64,000 bases of DNA from NCBI GenBank assembly GCA_026120185.1, contig JANUWF010003368.1, positions 2,480,001 through 2,544,000 on the forward strand, written 5' to 3'. Source of the DNA: Voacanga thouarsii (taxonomy: Eukaryota > Streptophyta > Magnoliopsida > Gentianales > Apocynaceae). The notes under the pieces are model-generated. The model was given only the letters and a program-made list of their open reading frames with translations. It did not search any database and was not told where the DNA came from. This document shows positions 23,616 through 35,640 of the stretch, one piece after another. The position numbers were made by a program, and so were the translations under genes. The number at the start of each line of letters is the position of its first letter. Position 1 is the stretch's first letter.

Positions 23616-25407
23616 TTCTGAAAATCGCAAAATGAAAGAAAGAATTTAGTTTGTGAAATCAAAACAAAATTTGTGCACTGAAAATAATTTGGCTCTTAGG
23701 AAAACTGACATAGTTTCTTAGGAAGATTAACAGTTCTCTAAACTAAGTGTATTAACCGCCACAAATTAATTTCCCTTCTAGGTAATGATCTAGAGGATAA
23801 CTCCATCGTGGGATGGCCATTTCCTCTCATTTCCTATGGACATACCTCGCACTATAACCCCCAACGTGGGCTGGCCGATCATAGTACGTGTCCTGGGTTA
23901 TTAATTACATTCTTCCATTAGATCTAGATCCTTGTGGTATCCCTATCCTATACGGGTTCACTCCCAGGGTGACGCGAGGGGACCCACGATCTCTAATGAG
24001 GACCGTGATGAAAGCCGTGGGGCCGTTGGAACCCCTTTCCCACTTAGTCTTTTAAAATAAAGATTTTCTGAAAATATCCTTTTGAAATTTCCATTAAGTT
24101 TTTCCTTAACTCAAAAATAAAATATCCAAGTCCATTAAAATCTCTATATCAAGGCTTATATCCTTTGAGAGATTTCTCCATGGACTAATTTTATTTAAGT
24201 TAAAACTTAATGATTTCAAAAATTTTCCATTTAAAACTTTCTAGAGACTTTGGTCTCAAGTTTATTTGACAAAATCATTTTTTTAGTCCAAAACAAAACA
24301 AAATGGTTCTCTATTTTAATTTACAAAAATATCTAAATTCAATATATTTTCTATATCAAGGATTAAATCCTTTGAAAAAATATTCAAGGATGAATTTTTG
24401 TACAAATTAAAATAACCATTTAATTTTTTGAAGAAAAATATTTTTCTTGTAAAAAATGTTTCCAAAGACTTTGGTCTTTGAGAAAAGGCACACTTAGGTA
24501 CATAAAAAATAGCATGCCAGAAAACAGTAAACATTTTCATGCTTTTCTATTTTTAAACCTAAGTGCCCAAATAATAGAATTAAACACATTAATTAATTAA
24601 TTAATGATCTTGTTTAATCCTAAAATCCCTTACTAATATTTTTCATGAAAATATATTCCAAGAATATAAGTATTGCAAAATATTAACTTCGCCTGGTATG
24701 GGACCCAAAACGAAAAAGAAAAAAAATAAAAAAAAATTGCAAAAAATAGCTGGCAGTCCACTGCACTGGCCGCACCGGATCAGCGCTCGCATGGCCTGCG
24801 GTCCACTGCGGCCGCGATGCGCCATCCGCACGGGATCATCAGCTGTCTCAACCCACCAAGCTGCCAACCCGCTTGAGAACCCTCGCCCGAACTGCCTGCT
24901 TCCTCTCAGTGCTCGACCCGCGCCTCCGCCCGGTTTCGCACGCGCGACCCGTGCAAATTGGATTGCAATTCAGCAACGAAATCGGCTCAATTTTCCTCCG
25001 AATCAGCTCGGCTCCAAGGCATGAACAACGCGGCTTCACTCACAATTTCGTCAGTGGCTCGGCTCGGCTCACATGGCTTAGGAACAGTTTTCTTCTTCGT
25101 TTTTCTCTCTCTCGCGCGAAAATTGCAGAAACATCCTTTCTTTAATTTTTGCTTATTTCTTTGGCTTCTTTGGACATTTTTACTTACAAAAACTCATCCA
25201 AAACAATAACACAACCGCCTATACCCATTTAAATTGGATTTACACGATCAAAACTTCAAAGCCAAAAAATTTACAGAGATGCCTATGCTTCAACGGTGAA
25301 GCTCACAGTGATGCTATCCCATACCAAAACAGTGAAGGATCACAGGTATAATCATCTTCTACATTTTTATTACCTACCATGCTCCCTATATTGATCAAAG
25401 AACCATT
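23616..25407 (-). other. Untranslated leader of copia B
   Basis: About 1.8 kb, the same length as the leader of C once D1 and D2 are removed. The part near gag (23760-24660) is AT-rich and similar in C. The part near the primer site (about 24750-25090) is GC-rich (many CpG) and differs from the matching part of C. Frames at 24643-25209 lie in this GC-rich part on both strands and have no homology; rejected as genes. Confidence 0.7.
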
Positions 25408-25420
25408 GGCTCTGATACCA
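25408..25420 (-). other. Primer binding site of copia B
   Basis: On the minus strand a perfect TGGTATCAGAGCC (initiator tRNA-Met), three bases from the LTR end. Confidence 0.95.
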
Positions 25421-25423
25421 CAT

Positions 25424-27438
25424 TGAGGGACGGGAAAACAGAGGGTAGCATGCAGTTACACAAAAAATCAGAGAAAAAAAACCGCAAGCCTTAAAGGCCA
25501 CACGGAAGCGTGAAGATCATACCTTTGTGCTCCTTAAGCCTTCTAGGTTGAGTAGAAGTGGATTGAACGACGGGAATCGCTTCGCCTTGCCCACTTGAAG
25601 AAGCTTCCGGTTGAAAACCCGCTAGCCTCCTACTTCGCTTTGTTTGCATGAACGCCAAGCCTTTCAGCTCTCGGAATATTCCTCTACCTAACCTCTAGTC
25701 GGTGAACACAACAGTGAAGAAGAACGGTCTCAAATTTCCTTGGTTCTCTTGCTATTGGTTAGCAAAGCTCCAAGGAGAAAACAGAGAAGAGGGAGGCGTG
25801 AGAGACAGAGAGAGAGACGTGAGTCTCTGTTAGTTAGGGGAGATTGGGGTTTTTCTTTTCCAGAGACTTGTTTATTGGTCAGCCAAAATTAGGTCTCTCA
25901 ATCTCTGATAAACATAGCCTCGAGATATCATATTTCAAAATACCCGGATGTTATCCTGAGAATCAGTTTGGCTTAACCCTAAACTCTTCTTAACCGTATT
26001 TGGAAAAAACCCTACGGTCCAAGCTATTGGGCCAAAATAATATTTATTATTTCTCTTGGACCCAAAAAGTCCAAAATAATAAACATTAATTATTTATTTC
26101 TTGGGTTTATATAAATAACCTAATAAATAATTAATGAGCCCAAATGAACCATAATAATTAATCTTTAATTATTTATTTCTTGGGCTTATATAAATAACTC
26201 AATAAATAATTAAACATTAATTATTTCTCATAGTTTAATCCCAGGTTAATTTCTTAATTATTCATACTGGACCTAGGCCCTGAATAATTAATTAACCAAT
26301 TAAACTAGATAATTAATTTCTCTCAACTCTTATTTTATTTTATTTATTTTATTCCAGTCTAATAATAAATTAGACATCCTGAATAAAATAAAATAAAATA
26401 AAATCCTCTTCAACTGAGACCAATTCCTTAACCCAAAATTAGTTAGGACTTACGGGCTATTCCAAGGACCAAAAAGACACATCGCATTGGCTGCTAAAAT
26501 GACCAGGATACCCCTGCTATATAAATAGCTGTATTTTATATTTTAAATATTTTCTAATATCACCATAAGAAAATATTGACCCCAAGGACAATGTTGCATT
26601 AGCAAAGTCTTCGACCTACAGGTGAAATGACTAAAATACCCCTCTACACATCGCCGTACATTTAGAGAGGAAGAAGTGTACTAACACTCCTCTAAATGAC
26701 ATCTACCGTCCTTAGGCTTCTAGTCCAATGATCCACGACTTCCTGGAGTGTTTCCGCTTTCCAAGGGAGCTACCCTAAAGTAAACATCCAAGTCATGTTC
26801 CCAGGTCCCTGGACATTTTAGACTATTCGGACAACCACAAGGGGCGATATAGTACAGAAACTATCTTGTACAAGTCTGTCTTAATTAACTAGTTACATAT
26901 ACCCAATACACAAGTATATTGGTTCTACTATAGAACCTCAATTATAGCATATCAAAGCATATACTTCCAGCTTCGTCAGACCACCAACTCATACTCAAGT
27001 CGTAGAGTACTAGTCCACGCTATAGCGGTAGTAGTCTAGGTTTCTATCATATAGTACTTTTAGAAACCACTACTACAGGTACTATCCTACGTATTCGAAA
27101 TACGCTTATGTCATAAGTGAGTGGACTACTCACTGGCTAAAGGTAAGCCATTCCCCATTTGGAATTCATAACATAATAACCTAAACATGATGAGATTCCC
27201 AGTCTCATCAATAGGTTAAGAACAATTGTTTATGAGTTAAATAACCCGTGATCCATACCTTACTGTGAAATACCACTATTCACATGGATCACTTATTTAA
27301 ACATAATGGGTCTATTCCAAACGAAAATCGTGCACAAACAAAAAGTAAATTCACAAATAATTTTTGAAAATAAATTCTTTTATTAAAATATTCGATTTTA
27401 CATCAGAAACCTAGTCTAAGAGGGCATACAATCCAACA
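25424..27438 (-). repeat. 5' LTR of copia B
   Basis: 2015 bp, close to identical to 14477-16498. Differences are scattered substitutions and small length changes in A/T repeats (e.g. one fewer TATTTATT copy near 26335). This suggests a fairly recent insertion compared with A and C. TATA-like stretches (CTATATAAATA at about 26518) lie in the U3 part. Confidence 0.95.
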
Positions 27439-27650
27439 TCTAATGTGTATGTTTTTCTTTTCTTTAATTTTCTATTATTTGTTTTTCCCTTTTGTTTTTT
27501 TTATTTTTTTTCTATTATTTTTTTATTTTTACTTTTATTTTCAGTTTGATTATTATTTTTTTTGAGTACGAGATTGACATTATCATAGATAATTATTTTT
27601 GGGTACAAGATCAAAGGACTTACATTGATGATAGATTGGCAAAGTTATAG

Positions 27651-28229
27651 ATGCACATTAATGTTTTTAGTGAAACGTCACTTGAAGCCTCAATGCATTC
27701 TTTAGTCGCCAATACAAATTCCTCCATTAAGTGGCACGAAGAAGTATTCCAACATATGAGTCATAAAAGAACACAACTAGCTAAGTTGGTTGAGGATGGC
27801 ATAAAGACACATATGCTTGAACAAGAGAATCCCCAAGGAAAAGAGAAAGGATTTGAGGAACAATTATTCAATGTGGAAAGGGAGGTATTCAATTCTCCTC
27901 TATGTGCTAATAATTCTAATCTCTTTTTACCACATGATTTTTTAGGTTCTTCTCAATTCTTAGAGAACAAAGGTCCAGATGGTGATGTGTTGAATTTATC
28001 ATGCCTCAAGGAGTTGGATCTTTCAACACTACATCATAAGAAGTCCTTGGAGGATGGTGATAATTTCCACCCTTTACCCCATGCAAAGGGGGGTAACATA
28101 GTTTTTGTAAATGTTCTGCAAAGTACTAATTTCTTGATCCTATCTTTAAGAACTCAATTGCTAAGTTTTCAGGGGAATTTTCTTTGTAACAAATCTTTTG
28201 AAGGGTTAATTGGTGATTTCAAAGTTTGA
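27651..28229 (+). CDS. Hypothetical 192-aa protein of non-autonomous element F
   Basis: The longest frame in the window (192 codons, ATG 27651, stop 28229) and the only sizeable one in F. It begins 'MHINVFSETSLEASMHS', is mixed acidic and basic in the first 80 residues (about 45-80 Glu/Lys-rich), and shows no zinc knuckle, protease, RT or integrase motif. It lies where gag begins in autonomous relatives, so it may be a gag remnant or an element-specific protein. An upstream part may have been cut off by copia B, which inserted at 14477, about 0.2 kb upstream in the uninterrupted element. Function unknown; chance persistence in a decayed element is also possible. Confidence 0.4.
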   Translation: MHINVFSETSLEASMHSLVANTNSSIKWHEEVFQHMSHKRTQLAKLVEDGIKTHMLEQENPQGKEKGFEEQLFNVEREVFNSPLCANNSNLFLPHDFLGSSQFLENKGPDGDVLNLSCLKELDLSTLHHKKSLEDGDNFHPLPHAKGGNIVFVNVLQSTNFLILSLRTQLLSFQGNFLCNKSFEGLIGDFKV

Positions 28230-28530
28230 TGTATTCTTTAGAGACCATGTGCACTTATATGTTGACAAAAATATTTATGCGTCTAAAGGAATGTTAGAGA
28301 ATGAGGTTTATGTATTTTGCTTTGCTGAGAAAAATTATGTTCATGAACATTACCTTTTTAAAAAACCTTCCTTATTTTTACATTCATTATGCCTATCTTC
28401 TACTTTGAACTTTAATCTTTTTTACAATGGTTTGATGAGGAAGCATGTTGAGTGGAAAGAGTTCGTGTCTTTATTTTCTGTTTGGAGTTGTTAGGTTTTA
28501 TTTCCCCCAAATAAGAAAACTATTTTCCAT

Positions 28531-29102
28531 CTTAAAGTGTGGGGTAGTGAGTCATGTCTGTATTTACTTTGTTAGGATTTTTCTTTAGTTTTCTTTCTTT
28601 TATTTAGGTGTGCTTTATTTTGCTTTTATTTTCTTTATGCTTTTATTGGTGTTTTCTTTTGTAGGGCGAAATAAAGTCATTTTGGACAAGCTCTCTTCTC
28701 TATTTCTAGTTTTGATATCTATTGGAACTTATTGCACTTGGGGAGTATTGCTTAACTTTCTACCTCTTTTATCATTTTTGGTCCTCTTAGAAATGCTTTC
28801 ATGTGTTAATTTTTGGCCAATGACAACATTATCCAGTTTAAGTGTGGGGGAGTGGTTTGGTGATTTTCTTTGTCCATGTTTTTATCAATCATCTCAAAGT
28901 CAATGGAAATAGGGTGAATCATGATTTTGGTACAATTCCCCTATGACTCCTTGTGATGGATTCACATGTGTTGGAGCTAATGAGGAATGGAAGTACTTTC
29001 TTCTCTTCATTCTTCCTCTCTATTGATTTTGGTCTTCTTGACTGTGTTTTTATTGTTCTATCTTTGGCCATTAAGGACAACGTCTAGTTTAAGTGTGGGG
29101 GG
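28531..29102 (+). repeat. Repeated polypurine-tract-like motifs in F
   Basis: TTTAAGTGTGGGG-type motifs at 28531-28547 (TTAAAGTGTGGGG), 28835-28850 and 29086-29102. The last two are each preceded by a TTTGGCCA...GACAAC block, so they come from a local duplication of about 250 bp. The true tract is at 30132-30146. Confidence 0.7.
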
Positions 29103-30131
29103 AGAGAATGGTGTTGAAGAAATATTTTCCATATCATTTTTTGTGAAAATTTTCAAAACTTTTTGTGGTTTTCATTGTTTAAATCAAGGTTTTAATTATT
29201 TTTTTCTTACTTGGATATGATTTTTTGTCATTCATTAGGTGGATCTTTATGAAATTGGTGTATTAGATAAGATATTGTCAGGACTTGAGAATATTGGTTA
29301 ATCTTATTTATGCATTGGTGTTTGAATAGTATTTGACTCATCTAGTTTAAATATAGAGGATACGATGAATATGGGGAAAGTTTATTGGCTAACTCTTGTG
29401 TTATGAGTTTAAACATTGCTTAGCTTTGAGTTGTGATAAGGAATATGAGTTGATAAAAGATCTTTGAGAGGATAGATTGTGGAGAATTGTGAAAAATTGC
29501 TGTGAGTTGAAATATTGCAAGAATGAGTTGATTGTTTCCTCTTTGAAGATGAGAAAAAAATTATTTTTGCTTGATATGAGAGCCAATACGGATAGTGAAG
29601 AGAAACCTACTTTCTTGAGGCTATGAATTCCCAAGAGTAAAAGAAAGGAATATTGTTAAAAACAAATGATGAGTGATGGCTAAGAGGGGACCAATACGGT
29701 GTGTGAAGAGAAATCTATGCACTTGAGGCTATCAATTCCCTAAGTTATTAAAAAAATAGAGAGAAAAAGATTGGAGTGCTTTCCTTACATCATGACTTAA
29801 GTTATGCGATTTTTGGATCTGTAATGCTTGAATTGGTTAATGGCTTGACTTATGTGATTCATGTTATCTATATTTATACTTAAAGAGTGAAATAATCTTC
29901 TTAGACTAAGGTATACACTTGATTAATTTGACTTCTAGAGTTTTGTGGTATCTTGTCAAAAGTTTCAAAGTTTGTATTATTTTCAAATGGTATGAATGAC
30001 GGGAGTTGTATCTTAAGTTTGAAGGGAAGACATAATCTTTGCTATAGTAAAGAAATTTTTGAATAGGAAAGAACTTGTATTTTCTTAATGAATTTTCTTG
30101 GATTAAAGTGTTTTGCTTGAGGACAAGCAAA

Positions 30132-30146
30132 AGTTTAAGTGTGGGG
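30132..30146 (+). other. Polypurine tract of element F
   Basis: AGTTTAAGTGTGGGG, followed by ATAT and the LTR start TGATAGGGG. Preceded by GAGGACAAGCAAA, the usual context of this tract in Tat/Athila-like elements. Confidence 0.8.
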
Positions 30147-30151
30147 ATATA

Positions 30152-31331
30152 TGATAGGGGCTAAAATCATAATTATTTTTCTAGTTATTTGAAGTTGTTT
30201 TGAGATACATTTATTGTAATAACTAGGCATATTCCTTCCTATTTGACATTTTACTTGTAAAAAGTATTTTTAACAAATTTTTGTAGATTTTGAGCAAAAA
30301 GTGAACAATTCAAGAACAGACCTAGCGCTAGGCCCTGCCAAGGGACCAGGCGCTGGGTCCATTTTAGTCAAGCAGAAGAAATCAAGCCAACTTTCAAGAA
30401 GAAAACAGAACAGACCTGGCACCGAGTCGAGTATGTGGACCAGGCGCGGGTCTATTCTGTCTGCCCAGTAAAAACAAAGTAAAAATTCAGAAGAAGAACA
30501 GAATATACCTAGCGCTAGGTGGGTCAAAAGTACCTGGCACCAGGCTTACTCTGGAAGGCAAAATACTGTGCACAAATTTAGGGATTTTCTTATTCCTACT
30601 CGACCAAGATCTCTCAAGCAATGAATTTAGCATCCAAAAGGGCTATAAAAGTAGTAGAAACACACAAGAGATACATACACATACATATGTGTAGGTGGAT
30701 TCAAAAGCAAAAATTTCCAATCACTCATTGAAGGAGGAATTCACCCAACCAAGAAGCATTGTTCAGGGGAGTCTTCAAGGGTGAAGAATGAGGTTTGTTT
30801 ATGAATGCTTTCTTTTATCTTTATTTTCTTTTCCTTTAATAATGATGTGCTTAATGTTTTGATTGTAATTGGATATTATTTTGGAGATTATGATTTTGAG
30901 TTAATTGAAACTTTTGATCAACTGATTATTGTTCTTGGTATTTGATTACTTCTTTTCTTATGGAGTTAGTTGATTAATTTTTGTTATTGACTTGCTTGAA
31001 AAAGAGGTTGGTAATAACTTCAATTAATTAGTTTCATATTTGTTATCTCTTAACTTGCTTGAAAAATGGGTTAATTGTCTAGGACATAGGTAATCAAATG
31101 TTAGTTGATGATTGCTAGAATATGGATTCATTAACTAATTTCATGTTTTAAATCACCTAGAATATAAGGGTTTATATGAGGATTGATTTTAATGTATTTT
31201 TTGGATAAGTTAGTCGAGACAAAATATGTTCACTAATTTAACTAGAAGATAGTGATTTCATGGATTGCAAACGAAGTGGGTCTATATTAAATTCTTCATA
31301 ATGCCAAGATGAAAATTGATTGTGATGAATG
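30152..31331 (+). repeat. 3' LTR of element F, first part (5' of copia C)
   Basis: Aligns with the 5' LTR from 12719 to about 13926, including the GGCGCC palindrome cluster at 30310-30550. Interrupted by copia C after GAATG (31327-31331). The same LTR goes on at 48259-48553, but there it is closer to solo LTR F1 than to the 5' LTR. Confidence 0.9.
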
Positions 31332-33095
31332 TGAAAGTAAACACGACAAAAAAAAAAAAAAGAAGAGGAACGCACAGAAGTATACTGTGAAAGAAAAAAA
31401 AAAACGCAGAGAAACGGAAGAGCTTTCTTTTTTTTTTTTTTTACCTCTGCGCTTTATCGATTGTCTAGGAGGTACCAGTGATCCTGTCTGAACCATTGCT
31501 AGTTCCTTGATCCTTTCTTTAGGTTGTTGTCCCGCAAGCTGTTGACTTTTTTTGGGCATCAACACAGTGCTTCGAGTTTTTCGGAATATAACCCCTGCTT
31601 GAAAGCTTGGTGAAGGCTAAGGATGAAGAGGATGATCTTCCTTTTTCAACTAAATGCTATCAAGCATTAATCAGAAAAAGTATCGTATCTCTGTTCTTGC
31701 TATTGAATAGTGCAGAGATCATAGTCAACAGAGAGAGAAGAAAAAAATGGCTAGAGGAAAAAAAAAAAACATCGTTCCATGTAATCTACCACTGTCCTCT
31801 TGAATCCTAACTATTTTGATAATAGGCTATTATCAAGGTATTCAAAATCAAACAGAGGCAGTGGAATCAGAGAAGCCCTAAGGCCTATTTCATGTTAAGC
31901 CATCCAGCAGATTAAACTTAACCTATAGGCCTATGGCCCAGTTCATTGGGTTAAGTCTTTAATTCAGTTTAATTATTCCTGGACTAATACAAGCTCAATA
32001 ATTAAATTAATTAAATAATCCAAATGGGCCAATATATAATTCTCCCTTTTTATTTTATTCTAACCCAATAAATAAACAAGGCTACTTGAATAAAATAAAA
32101 TCTATTTTATACAAGACCAATCCCTCAACCCAAAACTATCAGGACTTATGGGCTATTCCGAGGACTAAAAGACACATCACCTTGACTACTAAAATGACCA
32201 AAATACCTCTACAATAGAAATAGCTGTATTTTACATTTTAAATATTTTATAATGTCACCATAAGAAAATATTGATGCCAAGGACAATACCGCATTAGTAA
32301 ATTCTTTAATCTATAGGTGTAATGACTAAAATACCCCTCTATGTATCGCAGTACATTTAGAGAGGAAGATTGTACTAACACCTCTCTAAAAGACTCTACT
32401 ATCCTTAGACCTCTAGTCTAATGATCCACGATTCATAGAATATTTTCACTTTTCAAGAGAGCTACTCTAAAGCAAATATCCAAGTCATGTTCCCCAGGGC
32501 CTTGGATATTTGATCATTTGAACAGTCACAAGGGGCGATATAGCGTAGAAGCTATCTTGTACAAGTCTGTCTTAATTAACTAGTCACATATACCCAACAT
32601 ATAAGTACATTGGCTCTACAATAGAACCTCAACTATAGTACATTAAAGTACATGCTTTCAGCTTTGTTAGACCACCAACTCATACTCAAGTGGTAGAGTA
32701 TTAGTCTACGTTGTAGCAGTAGTAGTCTGGGTTTCTTCTAAATAGTACTTTTAGAAACCACTACTACAGGTCCTGTTCTACGTGTTTGAAATACGCTTAT
32801 GCTATGAAGTGAGTGGACTACTCACTGGCTAAAGGTAAGTCATTCCTCATTTGGAATTCATAACAAAATAATCTAAACATGATGAGATTCACATTCTCAT
32901 CAATCGGTTAAGAACAAACGTTTATGTGTTAAGTAACCCGTGTTCCATACCTTACTGTGAAAGATCACCATTCACATGGGTCACTTACTTAAACACAATG
33001 GGTCTTTTCCAAACGTAGATCGTACACAAATAAATTTTGAGAATAAATTCGACAATTACATCAGAAATCTAGTCTAGAGGGCATATATTCCAACA
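31332..33095 (-). repeat. 3' LTR of copia C
   Basis: 1764 bp from TGAAAGTAAACACG to ATTCCAACA on the plus strand. Lacks the 115 bp tandem duplication present in the other LTR. Contains A-rich tracts at 31348 and 31395. Short frames at 31296-31810 are chance. Confidence 0.95.
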
Positions 33096-33107
33096 ATCTT
33101 CCATTTG
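33096..33107 (-). other. Polypurine tract of copia C
   Basis: On the minus strand CAAATGGAAGAT lies directly before the LTR; one or two changes from the tracts of A and B. Confidence 0.75.
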
Positions 33108-33117
33108 CACTCTACGA

Positions 33118-33640
33118 TTAAGAAAGTCCGTAGGTGCCCACCCCTATGGCGTTTAAATATCTCTTGAAGACTCTCTCAACCAAAGGCTTGGTGAAGGAAT
33201 CTGCTAGGTTGTTTTCTGAGGCTATTTGTTCCACCATGATTTCTCGTCTCTAGATGAAATCTCAGATTAGGTGGTACTTCCTCTCGATGTGCTTCCCATT
33301 CTTGTGGTTCCTGGGTTCTTTGGATTGCGAGACTGCTCTAGCATTGTCGCAATACATCACGATCGGTCTGTCCATGTGTGGCATGACTCCAAATTCTGAA
33401 AGGAACTTCTGAAGCTAGGCTGCTTCCTTAGATGCTTCCGAAGCTATCACATACTTAGCTTCCATAGTTGAGTCAGCAATACAAAATTGCTTGATACTCC
33501 TCTATGAAATAGCTCTTCCAGGCAAGATGAAGACATATTTACTAGTGAATTTTCTCTCATTCTTATCTGCTTGGAAGTCTGAGTCTGTGTATCATGTAGG
33601 AACCAAGTAATCAGTCATGTAAACCAACATATAATCTCTC
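33118..33640 (-). pseudogene. Copia C RNase H remnant
   Basis: Reads in parallel with B 16521-17045: 'YTDSDFQ' (about 33570), 'STMEA' (about 33455), 'YCDN' intact (about 33350) and 'NNLAD' near the end. Several stops (e.g. where B has Trp or Gln). The YCDN motif is intact here but changed in B, so each copy lost different residues. Stop TAA at 33118-33120. Confidence 0.85.
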
Positions 33641-34570
33641 GTACCTTGGAGGTACTTGAGAATATGCTTTATAACTTGCCAATGAACCTCTCCAAGGTTT
33701 GACTGATATCTGCTAACTATGCCTACGGTAAAGTAGATATATAGCCTAGTGCACAGCATGGCGTACATAAGACTTCCCACAACTGAAGCGTAGGGAATCC
33801 TACTCATTTTGTCTTTTTCTTGTTGGGACTTAGGATAGTCATTTGAACAAAAAAACAACCCATGTTTGCAAGGAATTAGAGCTCCCTTGCATGAGTCCAT
33901 GCTGATCTTGGCTAGCATCTTGTCAATGTATATTGCTTGGGATAATCCTAATATTCTCTGCTTCCTATTTCTAAGAAGCTTAATCCCAAGAATGTAACTG
34001 GCTTCTCCCAAGTCCTTCATACTGAATTGACTAGACAACCAAACCTTAGTAGATGACAATATTCTTACATCATTCTCAATGAGTAGAATGTCATCCACAT
34101 ATAATCACATTTATGCCTTCCAATTTCTTGTACACGCATAGTTCATTCTCGTTTTGAATGAAACCGTAAGACTTTACAGTCTCGTCAAAACGAATATTCT
34201 ATACTTTAAATACCTGCTTAAGTCCATAAATGGACTTCTTAAGCTTATAAACCATATGTTCCTGACCTTTAGTAATAAAATCTTTCTGTTGGGACATATA
34301 GATGTCTTCACTAAGATGGCCATTAAGAAATGCCATCTTGACATCCATTTGCTATATCTCGTAGTCATAATGATATGTGATGGTAAGGAGGATACGGATG
34401 GACTTAAGCATGGCTACTGGAGAAAATTTTTTCTCATAATCGATTCATTCTTTTTGAGTATACCCTTTTGCCATAAGCTTAGTTTTGAAGGTTTTTACCT
34501 TCCCATCCGTTCCCCTTTTCCTCTTATATACTTACTTACCACCAATGGATTTTATCCCTTCAGATGAAGT
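33592..34570 (-). pseudogene. Copia C reverse transcriptase remnant
   Basis: The open part 34098-33592 has the YVDD box at its start ('VDDILLIEND'), then 'YIDKMLAKISMD' and 'YASVVGSLMYAMLCTRL'. It also keeps the stretch that B has lost (compare B 17116). A short deletion just upstream of YVDD (about 34105) removes a few codons. The N-terminal part (34560-34110) has 'FLNGHLSEDIYMSQ' and 'KLKKSIYGLKQ', with stops between. Confidence 0.85.
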
Positions 34571-35084
34571 TACAAGATCCCAAACGTGATTGAAGTACAT
34601 AGACTCAATCTCGGCTTTCATTACTTCATGCTAAAGATTTGTATTGGCATTAGCAATAGCCTCCTCGTCTCTAGTGGGATCTTGTTTCTGATGGTCAGAG
34701 ACTAGCTCAAAAGCCGCTCCAGGCCATCTTTCTGGAACCCTAGACACCCTCTCACTATGATGAGGTTTTGTTTGTACAGGTTCTTGAGGCTGTACCTCTT
34801 TTTGTTCCACAATCGGGTCTAAAGAAGTTGATTTTAAAGATAACTTCTCCTCGAGTTCTAACCTTGTTGAACCTTTAGTGGAAGTACTTTGAACATCCTC
34901 CAAGTATAAAGCATTAGTACTTACCAGTATTTTCTATTCATTGGGATGATAAAAATAACCTCATTTTGTCCTTTTTGGATACCCAACAAAATAGCATAAT
35001 TCCGATCTTAGTTCTAGCTTGTCTCCCTTGATCAGTACATAAGCTAAACAGCTTCATATCCTAAGATGTTTCAGACTTGGCTTA
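34571..35084 (-). pseudogene. Copia C integrase-RT linker and integrase C-terminus
   Basis: The open part 34903-34631 begins 'MEDVQSTSTKGSTRLE', matching B 18280. 'VSRVPERWPGAAFELVSDH' follows, the copia linker. Upstream, 35084-34910 reads the C-terminal integrase region ('YVLIKGDKLE') with stops. Confidence 0.8.
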
Positions 35085-35640
35085 TGCATAGTCCACATCT
35101 CATGGGGCGTCCTAGGTACTGACTTCGAATGCACTAAGTTCAGAATGTATGCCACTGTTTTTAGAGCATATCTCCAAAAAGAGACCTAAAGAGCAGTATA
35201 AGACGTCATGCTTTGAACCATTTCCATCAATGTCCTGTTCCTTCTCTTAGCTCCTCCATTCTGCTGGGGTGTCCCCAACACAGAGAGTTAGGATACTGTC
35301 CTATAATATACCATGTAATCCTTGAATTCACTGAGGAGGTACTCTCTACCACGATCTAATCGTAAGGTTTTGATCAATTTACCTGTCCGACACTCCACTT
35401 CAGCCTTAAACTTTTTGAACTTGTCAAAAGAGTCAGACTTGCGTCTGATCAAGTAGACATAACCAAACCTTATACAATCATCCGTAAAAGTGATGAAGTA
35501 CTCAAAACTCACTCTAGCTGGTGAAGACAAAGGACAACACATTTCAGTGTGAACAAGGCCCAATATCTTCTTGGCTCTATCAGCCTTTTGGTTGAACGAC
35601 TTTTTGGTCATTTTTCCCATAAGACAGGATTCACATTGAG
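35085..35640 (-). pseudogene. Copia C integrase core
   Basis: The open part 35620-35288 contains 'LVHTEMC' (first catalytic Asp changed to Glu), 'FTDDCIRFGY' and 'LRLDRGREY' (second Asp kept). Downstream 'PQQNGGAKRRNRTL' has Lys where the catalytic Glu should be. Two of the three catalytic residues are therefore altered; the domain cannot work even if the frame were open. Confidence 0.85.

Larger units (their letters stand above)
14477..27438 (-). mobile_element. Ty1/copia element B, near full length, best preserved in the window
   Basis: Two LTRs of 2022 and 2015 bp are flanked by an exact 5 bp duplication TCTAA (14472-14476, 27439-27443). Read on the minus strand: 5' LTR, tRNA-Met primer site, 1.8 kb leader, gag, a gypsy fragment (D0), integrase, RT, RNase H, polypurine tract, 3' LTR. 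Integrase D-D-E and RT YVDD motifs are intact, but frameshifts and stops break the polyprotein and the protease is lost under D0. Domain order (integrase before RT) is that of Ty1/copia; the domain sequences are TNT1-94-like (probably Tork/Angela, tentative). Confidence 0.95.
27444..30151 (+). other. Element F internal region, part 2
   Basis: Begins with target duplication TCTAA (27439-27443). Contains one 192-codon frame (27651-28229), then about 1.9 kb of AT-rich DNA with repeated TTTAAGTGTGGGG motifs. Translating the frames at 28210-28912 and 28987-29220 gives hydrophobic, low-complexity sequence with no known domain; I do not call them genes. Ends with the polypurine tract and the LTR start at 30152. 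Confidence 0.7.

Noticed and set aside
24643..25209. Overlapping frames on both strands in GC-rich DNA
   Set aside because: They lie in the leader of copia B, overlap each other on both strands, are rich in Arg/Pro from GC composition and show no domain.
28210..29220. Hydrophobic frames that could be membrane proteins
   Set aside because: T-rich DNA gives Phe/Leu-rich translations; no conserved motif and frames overlap the repeated polypurine motifs.
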